Below, piece by piece: positions 38,601 to 42,614 of a DNA stretch of 64,000 bases. Numbering within the stretch: position 1 is the stretch's first letter; every line of letters begins with the position of its first letter. The DNA comes from Crossaster papposus. Its lineage: Eukaryota; Echinodermata; Asteroidea; Velatida; Solasteridae. The stretch lies in contig JBAIAA010001113.1 in the NCBI GenBank assembly GCA_037893245.1, positions 248,001 to 312,000 of the forward strand, read 5' to 3'. The notes beneath the pieces were generated by a model. The model was not told where the DNA came from, did no database searches, and saw nothing but the letters and a program-made list of their open reading frames with translations. Made by a program: the position numbers and the translations under genes.

Positions 38601-41600
38601 TCTTTCTGTCCTGAACCTCACAGAATTCAACAGGGTCTCCCTGGGCTACTGAGTCAAGCTAAGTCCAACAACAAGTTGTTATGGTTTGATACTAAACCTG
38701 CCAAAACCCAGCAAAACCTGCAGTAGGAGCTTGATGGGTTTGGGGTACCGGTAGTTAGGGTTAAATGTAAAGTAAGCAGAAGGACTGACCTTGAGATAGA
38801 TCGCTGCTTCTTGGTAGTTGAGTTGCCAGCGTTGACATATACTCTCATCTGTCGTATCATCAGTACCCACTGATATTCTGTCTGGAAATCCTGACATAGG
38901 GAAACGACAGCATAAAAAAGGTCACAGAGATTTGTTTTCATTCATCCACAGCGATAACACTGTACAACTGGAAATCAAGAATAACACTGTTCGGAAAATC
39001 TGTTCTGAACAAACTCTCAAAATTCACCACTAAAATTCACGATAACTAGGATCATAAAGAGCTTAGAGGTGGGATTTTAAATTTGTCCTGGTTTATTAAA
39101 CAGGTACGGTTAAGCAGTTTCCAAAGCAAACGTTATTGGTCTATCAAGTGAACACAAAATGTTTTACTATTAACTGAGTTAATTTAACTCTTCCTCTATG
39201 AGGGCAGATTACTGTTTGGCAGTGGCACATATGCCAATTGAATTCACTCCAGCTGCAGTGCATCGAGTGATTTTTTGTATGTACAGTGAAGAGCATTCTG
39301 TCGTAGCAGTTTTTTGCGAGTAGGTTGGAGAAACAGTAGTTATCTGATCTTATTTAATTTTAAAGTTTTTCAAAGTTTTTAATAAATTCTGGCAGTCAGA
39401 ATAATCGTGATTCGCAATTCGTCGACCGTAGCCATTCCTCGGCATATACCGTATTTAAAACACAATGTAATACAACCAAACACGGGCTGTGCACACTCCC
39501 AAATGCTCGGAAAAATATCTTTTTAAGCTGCTTCAAATTGATCTTTTTGTAAATTTTGAAGGGATCTTTTTCTGCTCAAGATAATTCTAGCATCATACAT
39601 GTACATGTACATGTACATGTATGTGGTAAGTGTTTACTTGGTAAGTTCATGAAAGCTCTAAATGCGAATCTCCCAATGTCATGAGCCATTTTAGAGCTAA
39701 AAATCTCAAGCTACATTGTAAGCCTAGGCTTAGGGCTAGGCCCTACTTAAGTTTACATACTTCTTTTCATACTTCTCTAGGAACCTTCCTCATTCTTGCA
39801 AATCCCATTACCCCGTAATGTGCACTAAACAGACTCCACCAAACCCTTGTGTTGGACTTTTGGCTGGATGGAAATGTAGCCATACTCTCTAGCCCCCACT
39901 AGCGTAGACTCTGCGCTGTAGGTCATACCACATTCACTGCTTTTAATTTTTTTAAAGGAAATCATTAGGCCTCAAGCGCGGCATGTACCGTAGGTTGACT
40001 TACCATAGCGTCTCAATAAATTGCCAAAATTAGGACTTTTCCATGGTTCCATCTGGTTTACATGTAATTTGTCTTTAAATCTGCGACATGAAGTTAAAGT
40101 TTTCCTTTAGCGATAAACGCTTAAAAAATATGGCGGAACACATCCGCACAGACGCGCACAGCTCATCGCATCAAACAACAGACGGCACTATGATCTGTAG
40201 TATTTATTTCATGTTATGTTACTAGCAGACCGCCCTCTATTGATCGGTGTGACGAGCTGTGCCATGTTTGAGGCCGAATGATTTCCATGAAAAAAACAAA
40301 AACTTGTTTGTAGTCAATGCGGTATGGCCTTACAGCATAGAGTCTAGTCTAGTGCGGGGCCATTACTAGGGGATCATACATGTAATAATCCGGACAACAC
40401 GCACAGCACGAACAACACTTCTAAAACAATTTCTATATTGACAAAAGAGGTATAGAATTGTAATACATACGATACAAAAGAGCGACACTCAACTTTACAT
40501 TTCATTTGTGAAAATGGATTTTGTTTTTTAACGCGAACATTGGCCGCCATTTTGCCTTCTGGCTGCGGCTTGATATTAGGCACAAGTCTATGAGATCAGC
40601 TGCAAGCGCTACCATATACTGGTGCGTAATTTCAAACGTGTATCGAACATTGAATGAAAACGGCAAGAAAAAAGTTTTGTATGTGTACACACCATGTCCG
40701 ATGTAAACAACCGTTTTTTGTTGTTGTTCTTTTTTACCTGTCCAAAGATTTACAATCATGGATGCTGAGAAAAGCAAGAAAAAAGTCATTCGTTTTCAAC
40801 CAGTGTCGAGCCGTGGTTATTATGTTCCTCTTGGGTTTTTTCGCGATCGCCGTACCCCTAGAAAATATGGGGCTCCCGACACCCCCAGGGCGGAGCCCCA
40901 TAGATAGAGAGGATTTTTACAGGTTAACCGCCGTTAAACAATAGAAACCATGCACAAACTGCACACAATTTAGTTACTCCCATACTGCTGCACGGTCTAC
41001 CTTCAAACACATTTGTTATGAGTACTTTATCAACTCACCCAGCCGGCACTTCAATAAAACCGGTCGAATCTTGCCCAATTTCTGTAAAAAAGTTGAAAAC
41101 TATCCCCGTTCCGCAAACGCGACTGTTACAAGATGGCGGATAACTAGTGCGTAGTTTAAAGCCGCAGCGGCATTGGCCATTTTCCAAACACAAGCCTTCA
41201 AGCTTCATCTTGCGAGGCCTTATTCATACAGTTCAATAGCAATGCGACAGAGCCACAAGAGACCAAAGCCAGGGTTTGGCAAAACAGCCGTGTCATCGTT
41301 GAAAGAAGCCATGTGGTTGGTCCGCACTGACCCCGGCCGGGGTTACGGTACCAACCATCTTGTAACAGTCGCTTTTGCGGAACGGGGATAGTTTTTAAAA
41401 TGTTTACGGAAATTGGGCGAGATTCGACCGGTTTTATTGAAGTGCTGGCTGGGTGAGTAAATAAAATTAAAGTACTCATAAAAAATGTGTTTGGAGGTAC
41501 AGTAGACCGTGCAGCGGTATGGGGAGTATTAATTAATAATTGTGTGCAGTTTGTTCATAGTTTTTATTGTTTAACGACGGTTAACCTTTAATAAAAAAAA

Positions 41601-41931
41601 CTCTCTAAATATAGGGCTCCGCCCTGCGGGCGTACCCGTCGGGCCGAGCGCCATAGTTCTGGGGGACGTGTACGTGTACGTTGTTACAATGGATGAACTC
41701 TGACCGCGCCTCCACAGACCACAGATCCCACGCACTCCGGCCGCGGAGGCGCGGAGTATATATCGTCCGAGTGGGCCCTGCATAGTAAAGCACGAGATTA
41801 CCATTTATTGTTCCTGTTTCTCCAACGTCTGTATCGTTCATCAATGGACTTGTTAAATCGTCCGTCGTTGATAATACATTATTTCTGCTAAGATTTGTTG
41901 CACTTTCTCTGACCACGTCCCTGTCCGCCAT
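5576..41931 (-). CDS. TPCN1: Two-pore calcium channel protein 1 (TPC1), 19 exons, 3' end missing
   Basis: Two-pore channels are endolysosomal cation channels with two six-helix domains, gated by PI(3,5)P2 and, through accessory proteins, NAADP. The 19 exons listed below have GT-AG borders and phases that match at every join, giving 1935 coding bases (645 residues; human TPC1 has about 816). Visible landmarks, by predicted residue: NYQEAAIYL motif near 68-76; domain I S1 about 104-124, S2 138-157, S3 175-191, S4 195-215, S5 225-247; first filter TTAN at 275-278; S6 from about 294. A soluble linker spans about 325-430. Domain II follows, with S4 at about 536-552 and second filter VNN near 638-640. 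The PI(3,5)P2-contacting Arg cluster described for mouse TPC1 in the S4-S5 linker is kept (GGVRR.LRQ), as is the IEK.KFK stretch after S6. Introns reach 5.6 kb. The last helix and C-terminal tail were not found between 1 and 5575, so the gene probably continues off the left edge. Confidence 0.95.
5718..5957. mobile_element. MITE family A, full copy (reverse)
   Basis: About 240 bp with ends TTAACCAGTTCGC and its reverse complement. It has the internal repeated phrase GAGCAAGGC(C/T)GGAAATG. The TTAA at each edge may be the target site. Confidence 0.9.
6333..6563. mobile_element. MITE family A, full copy
   Basis: TTAACCAGTTCGCGCCAGAT to GGCGCGAACTGGTTAA, about 231 bp, same interior as other copies. 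Confidence 0.9.
6650..6780. repeat. Repeat related to the insertion at 7943-8158
   Basis: CTTGGTGCCCCCGATAATGA and GGGCAGACAATACATTTATT match the left part of the insertion. Confidence 0.7.
6800..7085. repeat. Two inverted copies of the 3335-3450 repeat
   Basis: 6800-6925 runs forward (ACACATCGTGTTTTGCATAA) and 6955-7085 runs backward (TTTATGTAAAACACGATGCG), forming a loose palindrome. Confidence 0.75.
7216..7633 (-). mobile_element. Inverted-repeat element R3, copy 1
   Basis: Begins GTGACCTGCTCCAACGAAAC and ends TTTGGAACAGGTCACA. The interior aligns in reverse with 27318-27764 (ATAATCCGTCACCCAGAAGT region). Confidence 0.82.
7800..8225 (-). mobile_element. tRNA-derived SINE split by a 216-bp insertion
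   Basis: On the minus strand, 8225-8159 is a tRNA-like head (GGTGGCTTGTGCGTAAAGCA and GGTTCGATG B-box). The body resumes at 7942-7800 (GTGCCACGAGGGTTTTTCTC). Between them, 7943-8158 is bounded by CTACTCACAT on both sides (7933-7942 and 8159-8168), a 10-bp duplication. Confidence 0.7.
8385..8470 (-). CDS. TPCN1: TPCN1 exon 18 (luminal loop)
   Basis: Encodes [20 protein letters not shown] and FRNILFSY. It carries one N-glycosylation sequon (NTT); vertebrate TPC1 has several here. FYLNNF.NIL.S aligns directly. Donor TACG|GTGAGT. Confidence 0.93.
8733..8957. mobile_element. MITE family A, full copy
   Basis: TTAACCAGTTCGCGACGGAT to GACGCGAACTGGTTAA, about 225 bp, between TPCN1 exons 17 and 18. 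Confidence 0.9.
8989..9378. mobile_element. MITE family B copy
   Basis: Bounded by TTAAAAGGCAAGATACACC and GTATCCTACCTTTAA. The interior carries the family phrases TTTACAATTATGGATGC, CAATCGCCGTC and TCTAGCGCAAT. Confidence 0.9.
9819..10520. mobile_element. MITE family D, copy split by family C
   Basis: Left part 9819-9883 (GGAGCTGCTAAGCACAAGAA) and right part 10372-10520 (ACCAGCCAAAACTCC to GGTTGTGCTTA) align with the full copy at 25813. The middle 9884-10371 is foreign. Confidence 0.8.
9884..10371. mobile_element. MITE family C inserted in family D
   Basis: Contains a 333-bp core bounded by TTACTACACCTCATACATAT and ATGAGGTGTAGTAA (10039-10371). A hairpin at 9918-10005 has arms around GGTCAGCTCGACTACCT. 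The core recurs at 37111-37450. Family D sequence stops at its left edge and resumes at its right. Confidence 0.82.
10594..10683 (-). CDS. TPCN1: TPCN1 exon 17 (domain II S5)
   Basis: Encodes [20 protein letters not shown] and [20 protein letters not shown] is typical. Acceptor TTTCTTTCAG, donor TGCAA|GTAAGA. Confidence 0.95.
11100..11171 (-). CDS. TPCN1: TPCN1 exon 16 (domain II S4-S5 linker)
   Basis: Encodes [20 protein letters not shown] and RML. LFK.K.RYR.V is conserved. Acceptor TTCTTTAG, donor TTAAG|GTGAGT. Confidence 0.95.
11258..11310. mobile_element. MITE family D terminal fragment
   Basis: GGGCCAATTTCATAGAGCTG then TTAAGCACAACAAATTTGG: only the left terminus remains. Confidence 0.75.
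11380..11481 (-). CDS. TPCN1: TPCN1 exon 15 (domain II S3-S4)
   Basis: Encodes [20 protein letters not shown], then [14 protein letters not shown]. The S4 has Arg at three successive every-third positions. Donor CTAAG|GTAAGC. Confidence 0.95.
12185..12238. mobile_element. MITE family B terminal fragment
   Basis: About 54 bp, CCACCCATTCCTGATAATTC to TATCCTACCTTTAA: a single unit of the segment amplified at 19001-19570. Confidence 0.8.
12475..12547 (-). CDS. TPCN1: TPCN1 exon 14 (domain II S2)
   Basis: Encodes [20 protein letters not shown] and SGWN. E.FLK..GLG...Y.SSGWN is a strong family motif. The donor at GT|GTAAGT is chosen over the earlier GT because it restores the GWN-hydrophobic-FDF frame. 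Confidence 0.94.
12703..13304. mobile_element. Inverted-repeat element R1, copy 2
   Basis: Ends ATATGTGACCTGTCACCACA and TTGTGGTGACAGGTCACATA about 600 bp apart, with paired GAGAGTA/TACTCTC inside. Confidence 0.85.
13819..14206. mobile_element. MITE family G, copy 1
   Basis: TTAAAGGGATCGTATACGTT to CGATATACGATTCCTTTAA. The interior has CAGATTATTCTTCCTGCGTG, shared with 53196-53584. The flanks (CAGACACCGT and TTTAGCTAAAAC) suggest it landed in another repeat. Confidence 0.88.
14441..14512 (-). CDS. TPCN1: TPCN1 exon 13 (domain II S1-S2)
   Basis: Encodes [20 protein letters not shown] and FIG. The loop is shorter and less conserved than in vertebrates, but phase and position fit. Acceptor ACATTCCAG, donor GGCA|GTGAGT. 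Confidence 0.88.
14806..15569. mobile_element. Possible 760-bp inverted-repeat element
   Basis: TAAAAGGGAAATTCCAGG at the left and GGAGTTTCCCTTTAA at the right form short imperfect inverted ends. A 104-residue frame (15231-15545, starting [20 protein letters not shown]) lies inside; I do not recognise it with confidence. Confidence 0.5.
15965..16021 (-). CDS. TPCN1: TPCN1 exon 12 (domain II S1), 57 bp
   Basis: A small exon encoding [19 protein letters not shown], the domain II S1 helix. Phases match both neighbours. Donor ATCAA|GTGAGT. Confidence 0.9.
16061..16180. mobile_element. Element H, left half
   Basis: AAAGCGGACACAACCCATAG and CAGGATGCGATTTCAACAAC match the left arm at 28990. Confidence 0.75.
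16410..16719. mobile_element. MITE family B copy
   Basis: TTAAAAGTAGGATACATTTG to CCATACCTTTAA, interior in reverse orientation with CAGACAGCGATCACG. Confidence 0.88.
16769..16901 (-). CDS. TPCN1: TPCN1 exon 11 (linker to domain II S1)
   Basis: Encodes [20 protein letters not shown] to NWNGFNYAI plus one base. LKWK....NR.WF matches TPC1. Acceptor GCTAAAACAG, donor CATAT|GTGAGT. Confidence 0.93.
17196..17464. mobile_element. MITE family F (piggyBac-like), copy 1
   Basis: Flanked by TTAA on both sides, with CCCTC...GAGGG ends and many internal CCTTTCAAAACC motifs in both orientations. CCC/GGG ends and a TTAA target fit piggyBac-derived elements. Confidence 0.85.
17967..18181. mobile_element. 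MITE family A, right end missing
   Basis: Begins TTAACCAGTTTGCGCCGGGA and stops near GTGGTGTTAAAA, without the closing inverted repeat. The break lies about 40 bp from the TPCN1 exon 10 donor. Confidence 0.88.
18222..18374 (-). CDS. TPCN1: TPCN1 exon 10 (inter-domain linker)
   Basis: 51 codons, [19 protein letters not shown] to SEFQDIYE, the EF-hand-like linker between the channel domains. The start at CAC after AACCTGAAG is chosen because only it gives phase 0 and aligns with the family. A truncated MITE ends about 40 bp beyond the donor (GAG|GTACGT). Confidence 0.93.
18541..18655. repeat. Two stray units of the 54-bp repeat
   Basis: Two copies of the unit that forms the array at 19001-19570, with small insertions. 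Confidence 0.85.
18784..18990. repeat. Dispersed repeat with telomere-like core, copy 2
   Basis: TACTTAAATTACTCAAAAAC, GTGTTTGGGTTAGGG, and the same tail as 4401-4595. Confidence 0.85.
19001..19570. repeat. 54-bp tandem array, about 10.5 copies
   Basis: The unit reads GGTAGGATACACCATTGGTA then ATTGCTTGAATTATCAGGAA and TGGGTGGATTTAAA. It equals one terminal segment of MITE family B found elsewhere in the window. Because 54 is a multiple of three, long open frames appear on both strands; they are artefacts. Confidence 0.95.
20019..21553. mobile_element. Possible 1.5-kb element with short inverted ends
   Basis: ACTACTCGCGAGCAGGGTTC at the left and GAACGCTGCTCGCGAGTAGT at the right are inverted, extended by TAGCTAGG/CCTAGCTA. 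No transposase seen inside. A relative of the end (GGGTTCTACTTCTAGCTAGG ... GGCTAGAACCC) bounds 30107-30459. Confidence 0.5.
21718..21826. repeat. Hairpin, 47-bp arms
   Basis: AATCACTCTGTTTAAGACCG and AGAGTCTGGGTGCT pair with AGCACCCAGACTC and CGGTCTTAAACAGAGTGATT around a 14-bp loop, with few mismatches. Confidence 0.88.
22441..22557 (-). CDS. TPCN1: TPCN1 exon 9 (after S6)
   Basis: 39 codons, [20 protein letters not shown] to LLCSRR. IEK.KFK matches the cytosolic S6 extension that contacts the lipid ligand in TPC1. Donor CGG|GTAAGT. Confidence 0.95.
22640..22694. repeat. Left stub of the 41-bp minisatellite
   Basis: One diverged unit (ATTCATCGCGAGTAGGCTAG and the rest) left of the Tc1 insertion, showing that the Tc1 element landed in the array. 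Confidence 0.8.
22695..23824 (-). mobile_element. Degenerate Tc1/mariner element, 1130 bp
   Basis: Terminal inverted repeats start CACTGGCGTGCAAAAGTATT and end with its reverse complement, flanked by TA at 22693-22694 and 23825-23826. It sits inside the 41-bp minisatellite: repeat-unit sequence lies on both sides. The transposase lies on the minus strand and is dead. Confidence 0.9.
22950..23320 (-). pseudogene. Dead Tc1 transposase fragment
   Basis: The minus strand reads [20 protein letters not shown], then [12 protein letters not shown], a Tc1 catalytic region. The codon expected to give the catalytic Glu is a TAG (at 23159-23161), with TGA two codons later in place of Trp. Further down, [10 protein letters not shown] resembles the family C-terminus in another frame. 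Confidence 0.85.
23825..24845. repeat. 41-bp minisatellite, about 25 copies
   Basis: Units of 41 bp contain GCGAGTATGCTAGTAATGTC then AGGCATGTATATACATCCATC. Two edge units have GCGATGTGTG instead. Variation is mostly C/T or G/A at a few sites in the ATATACAT part. It lies in the intron between TPCN1 exons 8 and 9. Confidence 0.95.
24955..25055. mobile_element. MITE family A, decayed fragment
   Basis: CGTCATACGTTTTGAATTTTG and TCCGGCGTGAACTGGTCAA match one end of family A in reverse, with many changes. Confidence 0.6.
25139..25512. mobile_element. MITE family B copy
   Basis: TAAAGGTAGTATACACCATTT to GTGTATCCTACCTTTAA, one of the best preserved copies. Confidence 0.9.
25585..25684 (-). CDS. 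TPCN1: TPCN1 exon 8 (pore exit and S6)
   Basis: Encodes [14 protein letters not shown] and S6 to [17 protein letters not shown] is diagnostic of TPC1. Donor TTG|GTAAGT. Confidence 0.95.
25813..26055. mobile_element. MITE family D, full copy
   Basis: 243 bp with about 45-bp inverted ends: GGGGCCAATTTCACGGAGCT and GCTAAGCACAACAATTTGCT, mirrored at the right. Confidence 0.92.
26289..26766. mobile_element. MITE family E, 478 bp
   Basis: Inverted ends GGAGCAAGTTCGGGCGCGAA and its reverse complement, with further inner symmetry (ACTATAGT). Only one copy seen here. The 121-residue open frame that overlaps it is not credited. Confidence 0.88.
27088..27178 (-). CDS. TPCN1: TPCN1 exon 7 (pore I)
   Basis: Encodes [20 protein letters not shown] and then SLFILMTTA. 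Asn of the TTAN filter is split over the next junction. Acceptor CTTCCCAG, donor CCAA|GTAAGC. Confidence 0.95.
27318..27764 (+). mobile_element. Inverted-repeat element R3, copy 2
   Basis: TTGTGACCTGTTCCAACTAA and ACCCGGACAAAGT at the left pair with ACTTTGTCCGGGTT and TTGAAGCAGTTCACA at the right. The 100-residue frame inside is part of the repeat. Confidence 0.85.
28191..28726. mobile_element. MITE family F (piggyBac-like), copy 2
   Basis: TTAACCCTCCTATGG to ATATATAGGAGGGTT, with the same CCTTTCAAAA motif cluster. An uninterrupted version of the host repeat exists at 36855-36990, so the insertion point is visible. Confidence 0.88.
28837..28925 (-). CDS. TPCN1: TPCN1 exon 6 (domain I S5)
   Basis: Encodes [15 protein letters not shown] and the S5 helix ending MIIFSIL. 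The Arg residues at the start correspond to the lipid-binding S4-S5 linker. Acceptor CGTTTCAG, donor TTTAG|GTAAGT. Confidence 0.95.
28990..29283. mobile_element. Foldback element H, about 290 bp
   Basis: Arms of roughly 75-80 bp: AAAGCGGGCACGGTCCTTAG and CAGGATGTGATTTCAACAAA at the left, mirrored at 29200-29283. A left half recurs at 16061-16180. Confidence 0.82.
29519..29798. mobile_element. MITE family B, right end missing
   Basis: Starts AGTAGGATACACCATTGGTA and reaches the GCCTAGAATCATTATTTACT phrase, then loses similarity. Confidence 0.85.
30107..30459. repeat. GC-rich repeat related to the 20-kb element ends
   Basis: AGGGTTCTACTTCTAGCTAG to GGCTAGAACCCT, with a central GCCGGGCGGAAATTTGCAGT and CCGCCCGGCG palindrome. 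Confidence 0.6.
30714..30844 (-). CDS. TPCN1: TPCN1 exon 5 (domain I S3-S4)
   Basis: Encodes S3 ([17 protein letters not shown]) and S4, whose Arg residues are three apart (FRITRALRP), then DCHYCGGVR. Donor AGAAG|GTAAAA. Confidence 0.95.
30845..31898. other. TPCN1 intron 4, no gene seen
   Basis: 31690-31890 shares phrases with 29880-30085 (AAAGCAGCAAAAGTG; CGAGAAAACA; AAATTTGC.G.GTCACAATT), a dispersed repeat. The rest shows nothing I recognise. Confidence 0.55.
31899..32009. mobile_element. MITE family A, left half (interrupted copy)
   Basis: Starts TTAACCAGTTTGCGCCGGAT and follows the family consensus up to GTCAGCAGC, where the 3.8-kb element was inserted. The rest is at 35823-35958. Confidence 0.9.
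32001..32009. repeat. Left 9-bp target-site duplication
   Basis: GTCAGCAGC, repeated exactly at 35814-35822. Confidence 0.88.
32924..33149 (-). pseudogene. RecQ-like helicase N-terminal fragment, frameshifted
   Basis: One minus frame reads [20 protein letters not shown] then FQ, with the Walker A motif PTGYGKS and the DVFV.LPTG context typical of RecQ-family DEAH helicases. The preceding FIPEQRKAI, matching the Q-motif region, lies in a neighbouring frame. The frame stops after FQAA, while SLSPILL continues in another frame. At least two frameshifts therefore break it. No later helicase motifs (DEAH, motif VI) were found. It lies within the 3.8-kb transposon. Confidence 0.6.
33085..33659. 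repeat. Left arm of 575-bp inverted duplication
   Basis: Nearly exact reverse complement of 34893-35467; it begins TTAAGAGCGCTCGTCTG. Its left end overlaps the helicase fragment. Confidence 0.93.
33742..33932. repeat. Small palindromic element in the loop
   Basis: CAGTGCATTATGGGAGCTAG at the left pairs with CAAGTGCTCCCACAATGCAC-type sequence at the right, and CCCGCACCTAAAAG pairs in the middle. It is a MITE-like hairpin nested in the 3.8-kb element. Confidence 0.75.
34425..34892. other. Rest of the loop, no recognised gene
   Basis: An 81-residue plus-strand frame (34564-34809, starting [20 protein letters not shown]) has no similarity I recognise. A C-homopolymer of about 23 bp precedes it at 34402-34424. 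Confidence 0.4.
34893..35467. repeat. Right arm of 575-bp inverted duplication
   Basis: Nearly exact reverse complement of 33085-33659, ending CAGACGAGCGCTCTTAA. The spacer between the arms is about 1.2 kb. Confidence 0.93.
35814..35822. repeat. Right 9-bp target-site duplication
   Basis: GTCAGCAGC, directly joined to the remaining MITE sequence GAGCAAGGCCGG. Confidence 0.88.
35823..35958. mobile_element. MITE family A, right half (interrupted copy)
   Basis: Resumes with GAGCAAGGCCGGAAATGCG and ends GGCGCGAACTGGTTAA. Confidence 0.9.
36170..36413. mobile_element. MITE family A, full copy
   Basis: TTAACCAGTTTGCGCCGGAG to GGCGCGAACTGGTTAA, 244 bp, just downstream of TPCN1 exon 4. Confidence 0.9.
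36460..36573 (-). CDS. TPCN1: TPCN1 exon 4 (domain I S2)
   Basis: 38 codons, IHGSVELF to HKRTVIK. RWLG.K.F..HKRT.. is the conserved S2-S3 loop of TPC1. Acceptor TTTTTTTCAG, donor AAG|GTTTGT. Confidence 0.95.
36697..36845 (+). mobile_element. tRNA-derived SINE
   Basis: GTGGCGCAGTGCAAAAAGTG resembles an A box and CAGGTTCGATTCCC a B box. The body has TTGTGCCACAAGAACATTTC and TCTCC repeats as in the SINE at 7800-8225. No tRNA cloverleaf forms. Confidence 0.7.
36855..36990. repeat. Dispersed repeat, uninterrupted copy
   Basis: CAAATTCACATCCTGGGTTA then AGTCATTAGAATGCAAATTC. The same sequence flanks family F at 28141-28190 and 28727-28800, so this is the empty-site version. Confidence 0.8.
37021..37450. 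mobile_element. MITE family C, second copy
   Basis: Aligns with 9970-10371 over most of its length, including GACGTCACCTGGCAGCGTAT and the closing AAGGTGTAGTAA. The left hairpin is reduced to one arm. Confidence 0.85.
37525..37701 (-). CDS. TPCN1: TPCN1 exon 3 (domain I S1)
   Basis: 59 codons, [13 protein letters not shown] to MLPEL, phase 0 at both ends. It holds the first membrane helix, with aromatic and acidic residues followed by [12 protein letters not shown]. Donor ACTT|GTAAGA. Confidence 0.95.
37742..37943. mobile_element. Palindromic element, about 200 bp
   Basis: CTGTTCAGACAGGCATTCCA and CAGTCGCGCCGAACC at the left pair with GGTTCGGCGCGACTATGGAA and CGCCTGTCTGAAC at the right. Confidence 0.85.
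38287..38480. mobile_element. MITE family I, copy 1
   Basis: CGTTTGTTTATGGTGTAAAT and its reverse complement bound about 194 bp. The centre has the self-complementary CGAGGTCGTCCTCG. In TPCN1 intron 2. Confidence 0.88.
38790..38890 (-). CDS. TPCN1: TPCN1 exon 2
   Basis: Encodes FPDRISV through [20 protein letters not shown] is near-identical to the vertebrate TPC1 signature. Acceptor CTATGTCAG, donor CTCAAG|GTCAGT. Confidence 0.93.
38891..40734. other. TPCN1 intron 1, no gene seen
   Basis: Mostly unique-looking AT-rich DNA with a TACATG run near 39596-39622. No coding pattern on either strand. Confidence 0.55.
40735..40853. mobile_element. MITE family B, internal fragment
   Basis: Only the middle survives, from ACCTGTCCAAAGATTTACAA to TTTTTTCGCGATCGCCG. 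It abuts the foldback element at 40887. Confidence 0.8.
40887..41626. mobile_element. Foldback element with 250-270 bp arms, TPCN1 intron 1
   Basis: Left arm 40887-41136 and right arm 41355-41626 are inverted copies: CAGGGCGGAGCCC, GGTTAACCGCCGTTAAACAA, CTGCACGGTCTAC and AACTATCCCCGTTCCGCAAA all recur in reverse. The 218-bp middle has no recognised gene. The element ends about 175 bp downstream of TPCN1 exon 1. Confidence 0.88.
41802..41931 (-). CDS. TPCN1: TPCN1 exon 1 (start codon)
   Basis: Starts at the ATG at 41931 (AAACATGGCG, a strong Kozak context) and encodes [10 protein letters not shown] and on to TIN plus one base. The open frame runs further upstream only to a GTG, so this ATG is preferred. 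The donor is AAATG|GTAATC. It ends in phase 1, matching exon 2. The N-terminus is soluble and poorly conserved in the family, so this exon rests on frame and splice evidence alone. Confidence 0.78.
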
Positions 41932-42025
41932 GTTTACATCGCGCAGTTGTTGACAGCTGATGATGACACTCACGCGTTGAATTGCGAGATTTTCCGCGAG
42001 CTCGATCGATCTGATAACCTTGAAA

Positions 42026-42033
42026 TGACGTCA
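42026..42033. promoter_or_regulatory. CRE palindrome TGACGTCA
   Basis: A perfect 8-bp CREB/ATF consensus, 95 bp upstream of the TPCN1 ATG inside the divergent promoter. One 8-mer can occur by chance; position is what makes it credible. Confidence 0.45.
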
Positions 42034-42037
42034 CCTA

Positions 42038-42054
42038 GTTACGTTCATAGCAAC
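42038..42054. promoter_or_regulatory. Imperfect X-box (RFX-like) site
   Basis: GTTACG and AGCAAC half-sites are separated by five bases, more than the one to three in the usual X-box. RFX factors drive cilia genes, and IQCD is one. Spacing and one mismatch make this weak. Confidence 0.25.
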
Positions 42055-42614
42055 TCTTGATATAGTTTTAGATTCATCCGCCTACAATAGTGCTAGCATC
42101 ACAAACTGTTCTAAACGCAATCACTTAAAACTTTCTAGATTTATAAAACATTTAAATATCTTTCCTGCATTCGGATTGTTTTTAATAAGCCAACAAATGA
42201 ATAAATAAATTAAACCTTAATAAAGAGCTTACCGGAACTAATTTTTCCTTGCGGAGGAAGTCAATGTTTATCGAGGTGTTATTGGGCACTCGCAACTTGT
42301 TGTGTGCAGTTGATGTATTTCTATGCAGGTGGTTTTCCTTGTTTTCGTGGCTGTGCCTGTGTACAGCCCTAAATGGAAATGTTGTTTTTGTAACTTTTTA
42401 GGACATGTAATTTGATGAACGGGGGTAAAATCTAGTTGGAATTTGGGTTGACACCTTGTATAATTATAAACATTAACGGGTATACCATTGCTGATAAACT
42501 CGGTGAATGAATTCATGAACACAAATCACGTACGTGGAGTTTCGATTTTCTACTCAACAGTTTGTTGCTAAATGCTAGCTAACTCAGCTGCAGCCCGCAC
42601 CAACATCAGCCGAA

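Larger units (their letters stand above)
41932..42614. promoter_or_regulatory. Divergent promoter between TPCN1 and IQCD
   Basis: The two start codons point away from each other and are 683 bp apart, with no repeat recognised between them. Both 5' leaders and at least one core promoter must lie here. No TATA box is obvious at a fixed distance from either gene. A CRE palindrome and an imperfect RFX-like site sit in the TPCN1-proximal third. Shared regulation is inference. Confidence 0.65.

Noticed and set aside
41605-41973. A 122-residue frame as TPCN1 exon 1 in full
   Set aside because: It starts at GTG and runs past a good donor at 41801 into unrelated GC-rich sequence; the spliced ATG version joins exon 2 in the right phase.
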